Part shown: positions 9,920 to 21,494 of the stretch, piece after piece
Layout: the number at the start of each line of letters is the position of its first letter
Numbering within the stretch: position 1 is the stretch's first letter
Source of the DNA: Paguma larvata
Taxonomy: Eukaryota; Chordata; Mammalia; Carnivora; Viverridae
Assembly: GCA_030068075.1 (NCBI GenBank)
Contig: CM057843.1
Coordinates: forward strand, 10,806,001 to 10,870,000
DNA length: 64,000 nucleotides
Direction: 5' to 3'
Made by a program: the position numbers and the translations under genes
The notes under the pieces: generated by a model
Seen by the model: only the letters and a program-made list of their open reading frames with translations
Told to the model about the DNA's origin: nothing
The model's database searches: none

Positions 9920-11280
9920 GAAAGGAGAAATACGTAATTCAAAAAGGGTAAATGGAGATGTCAACATTATACTTCAGTAGTGGATTGAACAACTAAGCAG
10001 AAGATCAACAAGGAAGTAGACGACATGAACAACACTGTGCATCAACTATACCTAACAGATAAACAGAGGACACTGTGCCCAATAACAGCAGAACGAGATT
10101 CGTTCCAAGTGCCATTGGAACATTCTCCAGGATAGACCAAATGCTAGGCCATCAAACAAACCTCAATAACTTTAAAAGGGTAAGAATGACACAAAATATG
10201 TTCTCCAAGTGCAATGGAATGAAATTAGAAATGAATGAGCTGGAAAAAATTGAGAAAATTCCCATATTTGTGGAAATTAAAGAACACACTCCAAAATAGC
10301 CAATGGGTCAAAGAAAAAAAAAAACAAAATGGGAAAATACTCTGAGAAGAATGAAAATGAAGACCCCACATACCAAAATTTATGGGATGCCACTAAAATA
10401 GTGATTAGAAGGAATGGTTTTGTTGTAAATACTTATATTAAGGAAGAAAGAAGATCTCAAAGCAATAACCTAGCCATATACGGTAACATGGTAATTGTCC
10501 CCCAATAGATCTACAGATTCAGTGCAATTTCTGTTGGAATCCCAGCTGACTTCTTTGCAGAAATCGTATAAATTTATTCAAAATTCATATGGAATTTCAA
10601 GGGACTCAGGAGAGCCCAAACAATCTTGAAGACCAGGAGCAAATTTGGAGAATTCACATTCCCCAATTTCAAGACTGACTACAAAGCAACAGTAATGAAG
10701 ACAGGGTGGTACTGGCACAGGATAGACATAAAGATCAATGGAATAGCCTTGAGGGTCCAGAGGGAAGCCCATGCAGCCATGGTCAACTGATTTTTGCAAA
10801 GGTATGTAGATTACACAGCGGGGGAAAGATATTTCTAACAAAGAGTGCCGGGCCACTGGCCCCATGCGAAAGTTGGATTTTTCTCACATGCCATATATAA
10901 AAATTACTTTGAAATGGATCAATTTGAAATTGAATACAAGATGTAAAACCATAAAACTCTTAGAAGATAACCTAGAGAAATTTTGTGATCTTGTATTTAG
11001 TGAAGGGTTCTAAGTTATGACACCAAAGCATGAGCAACAAGAGGAAAACCACATTCATAAGAATGGCATTGATAGCAGAAAACAATGAAAAATTGTAAAA
11101 AGTAGGAAACAATAATTATGAAAAATTATGCCATATTTTACTTTCATAAAAGTAAAATACCTCTCACATCAGCAGAATACAGCAATAAAATACAAATAAA
11201 CAAAAAATGCCAAAAAGGAAAAATGCTTGCAACACGTGTGATAGACAAAGATTTAATATGCTTTATAGAGAAATAACTTT
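9920..11280 (+). repeat. old L1 ORF2 fragments, sense
   Basis: 9990-10440 is ORF2 endonuclease/linker text: ACTGTGCATCAACTATACC, CATTCTCCAGGATAGACCAA, TGCTAGGCCATCAAAC. 10520-11060 is the later ORF2 part: TATGGAATTTCAAGGG, GGTACTGGCACAGGATAGAC, GATCAATGGAATAGCC. A large piece between them, including the reverse transcriptase catalytic region, is missing. Many stops and indels mark it as long dead. The unit B copy is 46095-47380. Confidence 0.75.
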
Positions 11281-11284
11281 TTAA

Positions 11285-11428
11285 TCTTTTTTTTTAAGTA
11301 TGCTTCACACCCAGTGTGGAGTCCAGCATGGAGTCCAACGAGGGGCTTGAACTCTCAAACCTGAGACCAAGATGTGAGCTGAGATCGGGAGTTGGATGCT
11401 AAACCAACTGAGCCACCCAGGAATCCCG
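11285..11428 (-). mobile_element. short old CAN SINE, antisense, with imperfect target-site duplication
   Basis: About 145 bases ending in GAGCCACCCAGGAATCCC, without the CT-rich section of the younger type. Flanks GAGAAATAACTTTTT (from 11268) and GAGAAAGAACTCTTT (from 11428) are an imperfect duplication. Inserted in the old L1. Confidence 0.82.
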
Positions 11429-11779
11429 AGAAAGAACTCTTTTAGTTTAATAATAAAATTATCAACCTTCATTGGAAAACAGCAACAGACATGAACAAAA
11501 GAAGATTCACAAAAGAAGGTCAGAGTCAGAAAACATATGAAGAAACATATAGCTTTACTATTTATCGAAAGATGGGATGAACAGGCAGTTTTATATCTGA
11601 TGAAATGTATGGTTATAACTTTCTGGAAGGAAACTTGACATTCCGTGTCTTAACCTCCTAAAAGGAGATTCCTCTGAGCAATTTCAGTTTTAGAAATTTA
11701 TCTTAAAATATAATCAGATAGAAACATAGACGTGGATGTATAAAATGTTTATTAGGTCCTTGTGAAAAATAATTAAAAA
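11429..11779 (+). repeat. probable further L1 3' fragment, sense
   Basis: Text such as AAAACAGCAACAGACATGAACAAAAGAAGATTCAC and the following stretch resembles the ORF2 tail and 3' UTR of old L1s, in line with the fragment interrupted by the SINE. Confidence 0.45.
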
Positions 11780-11985
11780 GAGCACCTGTTGGCTCAGTCA
11801 GTGAAATGACCAACTCTTGATTTTGGCTCAGGTCATGATTGAGCCCCACCTGGGCTCTGAGCTAGTAGCACGGAGCCAGCTTGGGATTCTCTCTCTCCCT
11901 CTCTTGCTGCCCCTCCCCCCCAGCCCCCGTGCATGTGCGATCTCTCTCACTCAAAAAATATACAAATAAACATTAAAAAATTTTT
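11780..11985 (+). mobile_element. CAN SINE, sense
   Basis: Head GAGCACCTGTTGGCTCAGTC, internal GGCTCAGGTCATGATTGAGCC, CT-rich section and AAATAAACATTAAAAAA tail. The unit B copy is 47874-48070. Confidence 0.9.
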
Positions 11986-13370
11986 AAATAGTAAAAACGA
12001 AAAAAAAGAATCGACTGAAACTCCCTTGATTAGAGATACATTTAAAGAAACTGCATGAGCCATACAATTAAAGGCCCACAATTAAGCCCATCATAGATAG
12101 GTATTTATTCCACATATATGTATGTTTATGATAACTGTTAAATTAAAATGTAATTTATTGCTAGTTGGTAAAATAAAAAAATGACCAGTTATGCTTCGGT
12201 GGTAGTGGCTGTATCGATTCCTAAGTGTCATCGTGAGGAGGAAACAAGGAAATGCATGTAAGGTACAGGCACTGGCCGAGCACCCTCCCTGCCACACGGT
12301 GTGTGCTGTCTGCATTCCAGATCCTTCCACGTGGCTTCCCTACAGTAGTGGAGCTCCCCATCTCCTCTGGAATAGCCCTCGATTGTGGCCAGGTGGTCAA
12401 AGTCCCAGGATCCCTCATCCCCGGTGGGCCTTGGGCCCTCTCACCTCCAGCAATGCCTCGTGGCTTGTATTTTCTAAGTACGCACCTGGCTTGGCCTTTG
12501 TCCTTCGCACCAGCTGTTGTTTTGTTTTACTGACTTTAAAGCGAATGTTTTCCCTATTCTGTGATCCCATTGCTATCCTGGCAAGATCCGTTAGAGCTCT
12601 CACTCGAGCATCGCCTGCTGGTGGCATCTTCTCCTGCCACACAGGTGCTCTCTGTCATTTCCTGGTCTTTACATTCTCTTAAGATGCCCCATCGTGCACT
12701 GTGCTTTGTTGTCTGTTCTGGGAGACTTGAGGGAGCCGTGAGGGCAGGGGCAGTAGCATTTTCTTTCTTGTATCCAAAGGGCCTTTCACGGGGCCAGATA
12801 TGGCATAAGGATTAGGAAGTGAGGGTTGAACTGAACTTCGGAGAATAGTAGGCATTCTGTGCACTTGAGCTTAATGGATAGGGAAGAGTCATAAGCTCAA
12901 AAGGCTAAATGAACGAGCGACACTATGGATAAAAATGGAGTTGTTTGGATAATCAGCCTGTGTGCCATGGGTCTGTTTTGCCAGTTCAGGCTGAACATGC
13001 TACTAAGTTTGTAGTAGCAGGAGAAGGAGCAGAGGTGGAGGTGGGAACTGTGAGCGACCTAGGAGATTAAGGTAATTGGGAGCTCCAGTATGCAGGTGAG
13101 GCCAGCATGGGGAGGCCCAGCATTTAGCATAGGAGTAGCTTTGTTATCTCAGTGAAAACACTTGTCCTCCCAGATGTTCAGTGCCCATGGTACAGTGGAA
13201 GGAAAACCAGAGTCATACGTTTGGGTCCACAGCTCAATTTAAGGCACACGAGTGGTCTTTGAACAAACCACTACCCTTTACATTTTGGCCAGACATTGCG
13301 TTGAATGACTCCTCTCGCCCCTGACCTCCCCCCGCCCCTGCCCCTGCATTTAGTCCCCATGGCAGCACTG
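11986..13370. other. low-copy sequence, no gene seen
   Basis: No coding region with support: the longest frame (12233-12682, plus strand) is broken by indels in unit B. From about 12820 rightward the sequence is shared with half-unit b (24965 onward), which marks the right end of a 5.5-kb segment present in a and absent from b. Confidence 0.5.
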
Positions 13371-13374
13371 TTTG

Positions 13375-13510
13375 TTTCCACTCTCCCAGTTTGCAGACGA
13401 GATGACTGAGATTTAGGAGATTAATGAATTTCCCCAAGTTCCATAATTAGGAACTGATGGAGTTGGGATTTGTCTTTCCCTTGGTGTTTCTAAAGTCCGC
13501 ACCCTAAAAG
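13375..13510 (-). repeat. MIR remnant, antisense
   Basis: AGTTTGCAGACGAGATGACTGAG, then TTTCCCCAAGTTCC and GAGTTGGGATTTGTC follow the reversed MIR core. The b half-unit carries the same remnant at 25720-25860. Confidence 0.7.
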
Positions 13511-14605
13511 CCGTGCTGCATATTAAATGAAAGTAAAGGTGCTGACCTCACTGTGGGTTTAGAGGCTAGCTCTCAAACACTGGGTGTGGAAGCACTTCTC
13601 CAACTTAAAGCCCCGTGTAAACAGGAGGTGCTGTTATGAGGATCTCAAGCGGACTCTGCTTATCGTTTCCCTGTTTCTGACTGTCTCCTAGCTCTGCTCC
13701 AGTACCAAAGCCTGCTCTTAGAAACAAGAGGGCTAGGTGGCCCCATTCTTGTCTCCATCCTTCCATCCTGGACGTGGCTCTTCTCCCCACTCACATAGGA
13801 GCAACTTCAGCCCACCTGTGTCTGCAGGGAGTAACCTAGTTTGTTGAGGGGGACTTATTTGTGGCTGGCCCCTTGTTGCTGTGTACACAGAGGAGAGAAC
13901 CGTGACATAATGTATTATTACGGCTTTGCCTGCTAAGGGGCGTGGATTGGTCAAGTCAGTAGCTAGCAAACGAAAGAGATACAGAAGGACAAGTCAGGCT
14001 GTCTCCCAGATGACTTAAGTGCCATGCCTACAAAGGGGGCTTGTTTGGGGAAGTCATTCCTCATCATGGAAGACATGGGTTGAGTTGTCATTTCAGAGTC
14101 AATTCAAGGGCTTAGTGGAGGTAGGCGCTGGTTCATTCTTGTCACGCTAGGATTCCAAATTACAGAGTCATCATGTGCTGGTCCTTTGGCATCTGAGCTA
14201 AAATAGGAGTGATCCTTAGGACGTGCTCTTCTGTGTGTCCACATCTGTTCGTTACTCATATTGTTCTGCTAAGTCTCTACACTCCGACTGAGCTCATTTG
14301 TTTCTCAGAGTGCGTAAGTGAGGCTTCAAGTTGAGGAGGCTACTTGCCTTTCAGGAAAGCAAAGAGTTTCAGTGAAAATGGGTACCGATGGGCTCATCCC
14401 AGAGGCCACTCGAAGGCCCCAAAGTGACCTGAGGATGGAAAAGGGCACCATGGCAATGGCCTGAGTGTCCCAGTTCTGAGCACTGGCCACCCCCTCTGTT
14501 TCCGTCATGGAGACAAAGGTCTTCCACCTCCTGAGACCTCATCAGAAAGTACTTCCTGCCAAAGCCAGAGGACACCCAGAGGCCGCGATAGCTCTGCTTT
14601 CTAGC
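13511..14605. other. low-copy sequence shared by all half-units, no gene seen
   Basis: Aligns with 25860-27215 of half-unit b and very closely with 49576-50665 of unit B. No intact frame, splice structure or repeat head is visible. Confidence 0.45.
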
Positions 14606-14609
14606 CCTG

Positions 14610-14800
14610 AAGGCCAGTGTCCCCCACATTTTGGTGTGCATCAGAATCACCTGTGATACTTTAAAAGAAAAAGCTGCTTTTCTGGCCCCCTTCCTGGAAA
14701 TACTGGTTATGTTCTGAGAACCAGGTCCCTTTTAAGAATCACCTGGTGATTCTGATTGTGCAGTAATGCTGTTCTGAGTCTGTAAGGGTCAGTGGTTTCT
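14610..14800. repeat. possible MER5-like DNA transposon remnant
   Basis: TTTTGGTGTGCATCAGAATCACC near the left and AATCACCTGGTGATTCTGATT near the right recall the inverted ends of the MER5 group of hAT-type elements. The same piece occurs at 27225-27375, 50670-50860 and 63065-63230. Family assignment is tentative. Confidence 0.5.
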
Positions 14801-15180
14801 GAATGCTTGTGTGGTCAGTTGGCCTGAGAACATAAGGCTGTCTGCAGCGTGGCTGGATGGAGGGGAGAGAATGGGTGGTGGGAGCCAGTCCCCGCAATAT
14901 CTCCAGATCGGTATTTGGAAACTGTCCTCTCTTACCTCCTGTGTTGCTGTCTAGCTGCGTGAGTTGTGATCCTTCTTATCCCACCCTTGAAGAGCTTTTT
15001 TTCGAGATTGAGAATTACAAGTGACAGCATGATAGTGCTTTCAAAAATGTAGAGTTTTCAACACAGTAAGAGGTTGGAGGGATTGTTGTATTACCTTTAA
15101 ATACTAAGACGTTACAGTATATGAAGATTTTTGAAGTATGTGGGTATGTTCATGAGAGTAAATGGAGAAGAGAAGGAAGT
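14801..15180. other. low-copy spacer, no feature
   Basis: Its beginning (GTGTGGTCAGTTGGCCT) is the empty-site equivalent of the retroviral insertion at 27429 in half-unit b. Confidence 0.5.
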
Positions 15181-15271
15181 TCTGTGTGTTTGTGTGTGTG
15201 TGTGTGTCTGTGTGTGTGTGTCTGTGTCTGTGTGTGTGTGTGTCTCTGTGTGTGTGTGTGTGTGTGTGTGT

Positions 15272-15307
<36 letters not shown>

Positions 15308-15334
15308 CAGAGAGAAAGACAGAGAGAGAGACAG
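15181..15334. repeat. compound (TG)n/(TCTG)n/(AG)n microsatellite
   Basis: A TG-rich tract to about 15296 with interspersed TCTG units, followed by an AGAGAGAC-rich tract. The unit B version (51241-51345) is about 50 bases shorter. Overlapping frames of alternating His-Thr are artefacts. Confidence 0.93.
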
Positions 15335-16195
15335 ATGAACAGAGAGATAGGCAGTGTGTGAGATGTCCACACTTACCCACTGCTCTCTGCTGGTCTCAGA
15401 GGTGTAGCGCGCTGCCTCCAGTTCCTTCTACAGGATGAACATTCCGTCAGGACACTAAGGACCCTATGGCATTATTTCTGAAGAGGATGCGAATTGGTGC
15501 CTGGATCTTCAGTGCCTGCACAAAAGGAGGAGAAAGTGAGGCTGTGGACACTCTGATGAGCTTGGGGAATCTGAGAACTGAACCCTGGACACGAGGTTCA
15601 TGAAAAAAGGGACTGAACTGGAGCCACATCAGGGCTATTTTTCAGTTTTGGAAAGACACAGGGGAGGCAATCCCAAGAGAGCTTGTTCAGATGAACCTGG
15701 ATAATTGCTCCGATGTTAATATCTGTATGCAAAGGTCTTGGGAAATGAATATTGTTTACAAGGAAGAAACCAACTGCACTTTAGGCAGCAAACCTAAAAG
15801 GTGCCCTAGGAGTTAGATTCAGTCAGGAATAAAGAACTACACGCACGTGCTCCAGCCTGGCTTTGAGTCATCAGAGCTCCAGAAAGTCTCAAGCACTGAC
15901 CTTGGATCCCAGATCACTAGTGACTCAGAGTACTCAGTCAAAGAAATTAACAAAAAAATCTTATTTCTAAGAAAACTAAACTTCCAATTGTTTTTGTTAA
16001 TCATATTTTCAGGTACAATTTGAGCACAAAACCAAGGATAAGCAGACACACAAGGAAATAAGATAGTGAAAGCAAGAGTCAAGAGCTTGAAGTCATGTAG
16101 GGATTCCAGAGAATAGAACAATGGGACGCAATTAAAAGTAATCATGTTTATGATATTTAGGGATGTAGAACCAATGATGAAACGTTGGCAGGATG
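15335..16195. other. low-copy sequence, no gene seen
   Basis: Shared with half-unit b (28340-28790 and 29575-30030); in b an LTR-like insertion interrupts it at the point equal to about 15766. Confidence 0.45.
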
Positions 16196-16197
16196 TT

Positions 16198-16396
16198 TTA
16201 AAAATATTTTTTAAATTTTATTTATTTTTGAGAGAGAGAGAGAGAGAGAGAGCATGAGCAAGGGAGGGAGGACAGAGAGAGAGAAATAGAGAATATGAGC
16301 TAGGTTCCAGGCTCTGTGCAGTCAGCACAGAGCCCCAATGCGGGGCTCAAACTCACAAACAGGGAGATTATGACCTGAGCCAAAGTTGGACGCTTT
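16198..16396 (-). mobile_element. CAN SINE, antisense, head truncated
   Basis: TTTAAATTTTATTTATTTTTGAGAG tail, GA-rich section, reversed ATTATGACCTGAGCC block, then breaks off at GTTGGACGCTTTGGCAGG without the usual ACTGAGCCACC head. Absent from half-unit b at the equivalent position. Confidence 0.82.
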
Positions 16397-16499
16397 GGCA
16401 GGATTTTTGGCAAACTGGGCGCTTTTGTTCAGTTTGGCAAACTGAACAAACATGAGTAAACGGGATTCAGATAAAAAACCCACTACAGCCCTGTAGAAA

Positions 16500-17150
16500 T
16501 CCTGTCTTGTAAAAGACCCTAACTCCTGATAGTATGAATTAGTTTACCCATTTTTGTACCTTCCTGAAATGGAAGTACATCTTTTTACACTGTCTTTTGT
16601 GTCTGTTTCTTTCACTCAACTTTACTTATGTGAAATTCACACCCATCATTGTATATGGTTGTCAATTGTTCATTTTCATTGCTGTCTAGAGTTCTATTGT
16701 GTGACTGTGCCATTAAGATCCATCTTACCATTGATGGGCACTTGTAGTTTCCAGTGTTTGGCTGTGAAGAATAGTGCAGCTACACATTCCTTTTAAACAT
16801 TTATTTATGCAGGAGAAATTTCTAGATGTTTAGGACATGTGCTAATTGAGTTTAGAAGTGCTATAATGTCTCCTCTAGAGTTTGTAACATTGTATTTTTA
16901 TGTTCCCTCTGGCAGTGAGTGAGAGTTCCAGTTGCTCCACATTCTTAACATGATACGTGTTTTCTGTCTTTTTCATTGGAGGTTTTTGGTGGGTGTGTGG
17001 TGGTGTCTTATTGTGGTTTTAATTTGTATGTCCCTGTTGACTAAATAGGTTAAGCACCTTTTCATGTGGTTATTCTCCACAGGTATATTCTCTTGTGTAG
17101 ATTATCTGTTTAAGTCTTGTGCCCATTTTTCTATTGGGTTCCTGGTCTCT
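16500..17150 (-). repeat. old L1 3' part, antisense
   Basis: Antisense L1 text: TTGATGGGCACTTGTAGTTTCC, GAATAGTGCAGCTACACATTCC, TCTTGTGCCCATTTTTCTATTGG. The same fragment is at 30420-31560 in b, where it carries extra SINEs, and at 52500-53112 in unit B. The a/b homology ends where the TTCC tract begins. Confidence 0.8.
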
Positions 17151-17224
17151 CTTCCTTCCTTCCTCCCTTCCTTCCTTCCTTCCTTCCTTCCTTCCTTCCT
17201 TCCTTCCTTCCTTCCTTCCTTCCT
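17151..17224. repeat. (TTCC)n microsatellite
   Basis: Pure TTCC units adjoining the tail of the next SINE; expanded and interrupted in unit B (53118-53236). Confidence 0.95.
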
Positions 17225-17225
17225 T

Positions 17226-17429
17226 TGTTTTTTTAAATGTTTATTTAATTTTGAGAGACAGAGTGTGAGCAGGGGAGGGACAGAGAGAAAGGCAGACACA
17301 GAGTCCGAAGCAGGCTCCGGGCTCTGAGCTGCAGCATAGACCCCGATGTGGAGGTTGAATCCACAAACTGGGAGATCATGACCTGACCTGAAGTCAGGTG
17401 CTCAACTGACTGAGCCACCCAGGCCCCCT
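17226..17429 (-). mobile_element. CAN SINE, antisense
   Basis: TTTTTTAAATGTTTATTTAA tail, GA-rich region, reversed GGGAGATCATGACCTGACC block and head GAGCCACCCAGGCCCCC. The unit B copy is 53238-53439. Confidence 0.92.
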
Positions 17430-17432
17430 AGA

Positions 17433-18062
17433 ATGGGACTTTTATATAAATATAATCATATCTTCAGAGAAATAAAGCTGGGTAGAACATCCCTTGTCCA
17501 GTATTTTTGCTGTAAGCCTCTTTGCTGTAGACATCTGCCACAAGAATTTTGTTGCAAGCATTTTTGCAATATAACTAATTGGCTGCATGACAATGTTGCT
17601 ATGGAAGATAAAAAATAACTGGTCGATAGCTGGGTTTCATTTTTCCATTGATGCAGTTCTCTCAATTTGTTTTAATATTTACTTAAAAAATTAAATATAA
17701 TTTAAATCCATGTTAGTTAACATATAGTGTAATAATGATTTCAGAGGTGGAATTTAGTGATTCATCGCTTACATATAATGCCCAACAAGTACCCTTCTTA
17801 ATGCCCATCATCCATTCGCTCATCTCCCCACCCAACAGCCCTCCAGCAACCTTCAGTTTGTTCTCTGTATTTAAGAGTTTCTTATGGTTTGCCTCTCTCT
17901 CTCTTTTTATCTTATTTTTCCTTCCCTTTCCCTATGTTCATCTGTTTTGTTTCTTAAATTCCACATATGAGTGAAATCATATGAATTTGTCTTTCTCTGA
18001 CTGACATTTCTCTTAGCATAATACACTCTAGTTCCATCCACGTTGTTGCAAATGGCAAGATT
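17433..18062. repeat. duplicated block: unknown sequence plus L1 3' end
   Basis: Matches 2221-2850 and 53443-54068. 17433-17640 is unrecognised; 17640-18062 is antisense L1 3' UTR and ORF2 end (TTAACATATAGTGTAATAATG, then CTTAGCATAATACACTCTAG). It stops inside ORF2 after GGCAAGATTTC. Confidence 0.75.
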
Positions 18063-18366
18063 TCCTTCTTTTTTAATGAATTCTCTCATTTTTATATTCT
18101 GTAAGTCTTAGTTTTCATAATGTGGTACACGATGAAGAGTTTTGAATTCACTTTCTCCATAGAACTTTGCAATGTCTGTCAATGGATGTATTACAGTACA
18201 CCAAGAACAACAGTGTAGAAGGTTTTGAAATTGCAATACAAATATGCATCTTAGTATTTGGAAACTGATCCCTATCTTAATGAAGGAAGAAATTTCAGTG
18301 AAAAAAGAAAAGTGAGGTGCCAAATGAGGTGAATGGACAAACAACAAACAAACAAACAAGAATACT
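18063..18366. other. no feature recognised
   Basis: Sequence between the truncated L1 and a SINE, present at 54069-54367 too and absent from the 2.2-kb copy. Nothing nameable. Confidence 0.4.
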
Positions 18367-18489
18367 GGGGCACTTGGGTGGCTAAGTTGGTTGAGTGACT
18401 AACTCTTGATTTCGGCTCAGGTCATGATCAGGGTCGTGGGATTGAGACTGTATCAGGCTCCACACTGAGCACGGAGCGTGCTTAAGATC

Positions 18490-18534
<45 letters not shown>

Positions 18535-18625
18535 CCCACCTGCCGCTCTTTCCCACACACTCTATTCCTAAAATAAATAAATAAATGAATGAATGAGTGA
18601 ATAAATAAATAAATAAGTAAATAAA
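18367..18625 (+). mobile_element. CAN SINE, sense, with (CT)n and (AATA/AATG)n
   Basis: Head GGGGCACTTGGGTGGCTAAG, TTTCGGCTCAGGTCATGATC block, a long CT tract and a tetranucleotide tail of AATAAATA/AATGAATG type. Confidence 0.9.
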
Positions 18626-18744
18626 GTTGAATGCTTGAAATCTCCAAAATTCTTACATTTGCTTGAAAGTAACAAGCACCATCAGTTGGTTTCCTTACAG
18701 GGAGAGGCTCACTTCATTTGTTTTTGAAGTCTGAATAACCAGTT

Positions 18745-19810
18745 TCAGTTTATTCTTTCAAATTAAAATGGTGCATTTTTTTCATGTGTCGGTTGGCCAT
18801 CTGGATGTCTTCTTTGGAGAAGTGTCTATTCATGTCTTTTGCCCACTTCTTCAGTGGATTATTTGTTTTTTTGGGGTTGAGTTTGATAAGTTCTTTATAG
18901 ATTTTGGATACTGACCCTTTATCTAAGATGTCATTTGCAAGTATCTTCTCCCATTCCATAGGTTGCCTTTTACTTTAAATCTAAGTTAGTTAACGTATAG
19001 TGTAATAAGAATTTCAGGAATAGAATTTAGTGATTCATCACTTACATATAACACCCAGTGCTCATGCCAACAAGTGCCCTCCTTAATGAACCTCTCCCAT
19101 TTAGCCCATCCTCCCACCCAACATCCCTCCAGCAAACCCAGCTTGTTCTCTGTATTTAAGCGTCTCTTATGGTTTGTCTCTCTCTCTGTTTTTATATTAT
19201 TTTGCTTACCTTCCCTTACATTCATATGTTTTTTTTACCTTAAATTCCACCTATGTGTGAAAGCATATATTTGTCTTTCTGACTGACTTATTTTTCACTT
19301 AACATAAAACAGTCTAGTTCCATCCATGTTGTAACAAATGGGAAGATTTCATTCTTTTTGACAGCTGAGTAATATTCCATTGTATATATACCACATCTTT
19401 TTATCCATTCATTAGTCAATAGACATATGGGCTCTTTCCATACTTTGGATATTGTCAATAGTGCTGCTACAAACATTGGGGTGCATGTGCCGCTTCGAAT
19501 CAGCACTCCCTTATCCTTTGAATAAATACCTAGTAGTGCAATTGCTGAGTTCTAGGGTAGTTCTATTTTTAGTTTTTTGAGGAATCTCCATACTGTTTTC
19601 TGTATGTTCCACCAGCAGTACAAAAGGGTTCCTCTTTCTCTGTATCCTCACCAACGTCTGTTGTAGCCTGATTGGTAAATTTTAGCCTGGTGTGAGGTAG
19701 TATCTCGTTGTGGTTTTGATTTGTATTTCCCCGATGATGAGTGATGCTGAGCATCTTTTCATGTGTCTGTTAGTCGTCTGGATGTCTTCTTTTGAAAAGT
19801 GTAATAGTAA
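18745..19810 (-). repeat. L1 3' ends, antisense (two adjoining pieces)
   Basis: 18745-18967 is ORF2 text (TGTCGGTTGGCCATCTGGATG, GCCCACTTCTTCAGTGG). 18968-19810 restarts at the 3' UTR (AGTTAGTTAACGTATAGTG) and runs back into ORF2 (GTAATATTCCATTGTATATA, CTGTTAGTCGTCTGGATG). Two insertions or a duplicated end are both possible. ORF2 frames are broken. The unit B copy is 54735-55765. Confidence 0.82.
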
Positions 19811-19829
19811 TAAATAAAAACAAAAATTA

Positions 19830-20275
19830 AAAGTCAAATTCAAAAAAAGAATGGTTAAGAGTATTACTGACATCTATATGCCAACAATTTTGAACATTTG
19901 GACAAAAGGAATGAACCCCTGAAAGAATATGACTTGCCACGGGTGACTCAAAATAAATGGAAAAATAGGAGTCCTATAACTATTAGAAGAATTGAAGCAG
20001 TGGTTAAAGATATCCCCACAAAGAAAATATCAAATCCCAATGATTTGATAGGCAAGTTTTAGCAAGTTATGGATGTTTTTACAAATTCATCCAGAGAATG
20101 AACAAATAAAACTTCCCAACTCATTTTATGAGATCTGTATTGCCTGATACCAAAGCCAGAAAAAAGTACAAGAAAGAAAAAATGCAGGGGCTAACTTCAC
20201 TTATGAATATAGATACGGGAATTCTAAGCAAAATACCAGTAATGAATCCAACGGAGTGTTTTTCAATCTGTTAAT
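19830..20275 (+). repeat. L1 ORF2 fragment, sense
   Basis: Diverged ORF2 text in sense orientation: ATGCCAACAATTTTGAAC, CATCCAGAGAATGAAC, CCTGATACCAAAGCCAGA, then AAAATACCAGTAATGAATCC. Opposite in direction to its neighbours. The unit B copy is 55795-56235. Confidence 0.7.
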
Positions 20276-20299
20276 ATAGCGAGTAGCATCCAGTTTCCC

Positions 20300-21490
20300 C
20301 TAGAACTGAAACAATGAAGTTCTCTATAGTTCTGATAGTACTAAGCAGGTGGAATGACTTGTGCTGGTCTTCTAGGGGAACATGCTTGGAGGGCGCAGTT
20401 GGGCAGGGCTTGGTGTAATTGCTCAGTTCTCAGCGAGGTGGCGCTGCTTATCTTCACCGAGTGGATCATTGTGGTGCAGGTGTGTGTGCAGGAGAGGTGG
20501 AAGTGGCTTCACGCAGTCTCGCTCACAGGAATTTTGAGCTCTCACTGACCTGCGATCAAGCACCCCTCCTTTGTCTCTGGGCTTTGTCCACCCTGCCTCT
20601 ACCCTCTCCATGTCCAAGCTGCCCACATGCCAGGCAGCACCTCTGTCCAGAGTTTTAGCTCATATGGGGTTGTGTTTCAAAACCCCATGCTTCAGAGACC
20701 CCCGCAGCTTGGACCAGTGCCAACTCTCTAGAGGAGGGTCTGGCTGAGCAATGGCCGAGTGCCGGTTTGCCCCAGAAAACCTTCGTGAGATGGAGCAGAG
20801 GCAGAGGTTCAGAGATTCTGGCAAACTCAACACACAGCCAAGGCCAGGTTTCAGCACACTCTGGCATCTTTGTCCCAGGACCAGCAACCGTGGCTGCTCT
20901 CTGGGGTCTGCTGGGAACTTTGCCTGTGGGGAGGCCGTATGGTCTCTACCAAATGCACTCCAGGCATGGGAACTGCTTCTCCCCATGTGGCACACAGACC
21001 CCTGAGACCCCGCCGCCTGCTCCTGGGGATTCGCCCTGCTTCCTCAATGGAACGCTGCCAGGCACTAAAATTTCAGACTCTGGGCTCCACTGTTTATAGA
21101 ATCCTGGTGGTAATGAAATCCTCTCCTTTCTTCCCGTCAATGGGTTTGGAGAACAGATTTCTTGTTCAGTCCTCTGTGGATGGTTTCTCTGTTTCTCTCT
21201 CTTTCTCTCCTGCTCCTTTTCTTGCATGACCCCTGTGTGCTGTACTGTCCCCTTTCCATTTTTGTCCTCTCTTCACAAAAACAGCTTCCTACCCTCTGTG
21301 GCTTTTCTCTCCCCAGGTTCACCTCTCCACACCTCGTACCTGCTGAGTCCTGTGGCTCAAGTTATGCAGATTGTTGTGGTAATCCTTGGATCAATTTCCT
21401 AGGTGTTCAAAATGGTTGGTGACGATCTGGCTGCTTCAAGGATGAGACAAGCTCAGGGTCTCCATGCTGCTCCACCATTTTAACTCCTCT
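20300..21490 (-). repeat. L1 5' UTR, antisense (older subfamily)
   Basis: GC-richer block ending at about 21490 in GGGTCTCCATGCTGCTCCACC ATTTTAACTCCTC, which read on the minus strand is a typical L1 5' start (GAGGAGTTAAAATGGTGGAG). About 1.15 kb of 5' UTR is present. Frames on both strands (up to 119 codons) are not conserved in unit B (56260-57425). Confidence 0.7.
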
Positions 21491-21494
21491 TCCT

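Noticed and set aside
12233..12682. 149-codon plus-strand frame
   Set aside because: The unit B equivalent (48314-48880) has a different frame structure because of indels; no domain is visible and half-unit b has nothing comparable.
15104..15380. Frames of alternating His-Thr on the minus strand
   Set aside because: Translation of a TG/AC microsatellite, variable in length between units.
16554..16796. 80-codon frame kept in both units (also 52520-52762)
   Set aside because: It lies in an antisense L1 remnant, and the conservation is explained by the recent duplication.
20767..21229. Overlapping frames of 84-119 codons on both strands
   Set aside because: They lie in an L1 5' UTR; the copy at 56.5-57.1 kb does not keep them.
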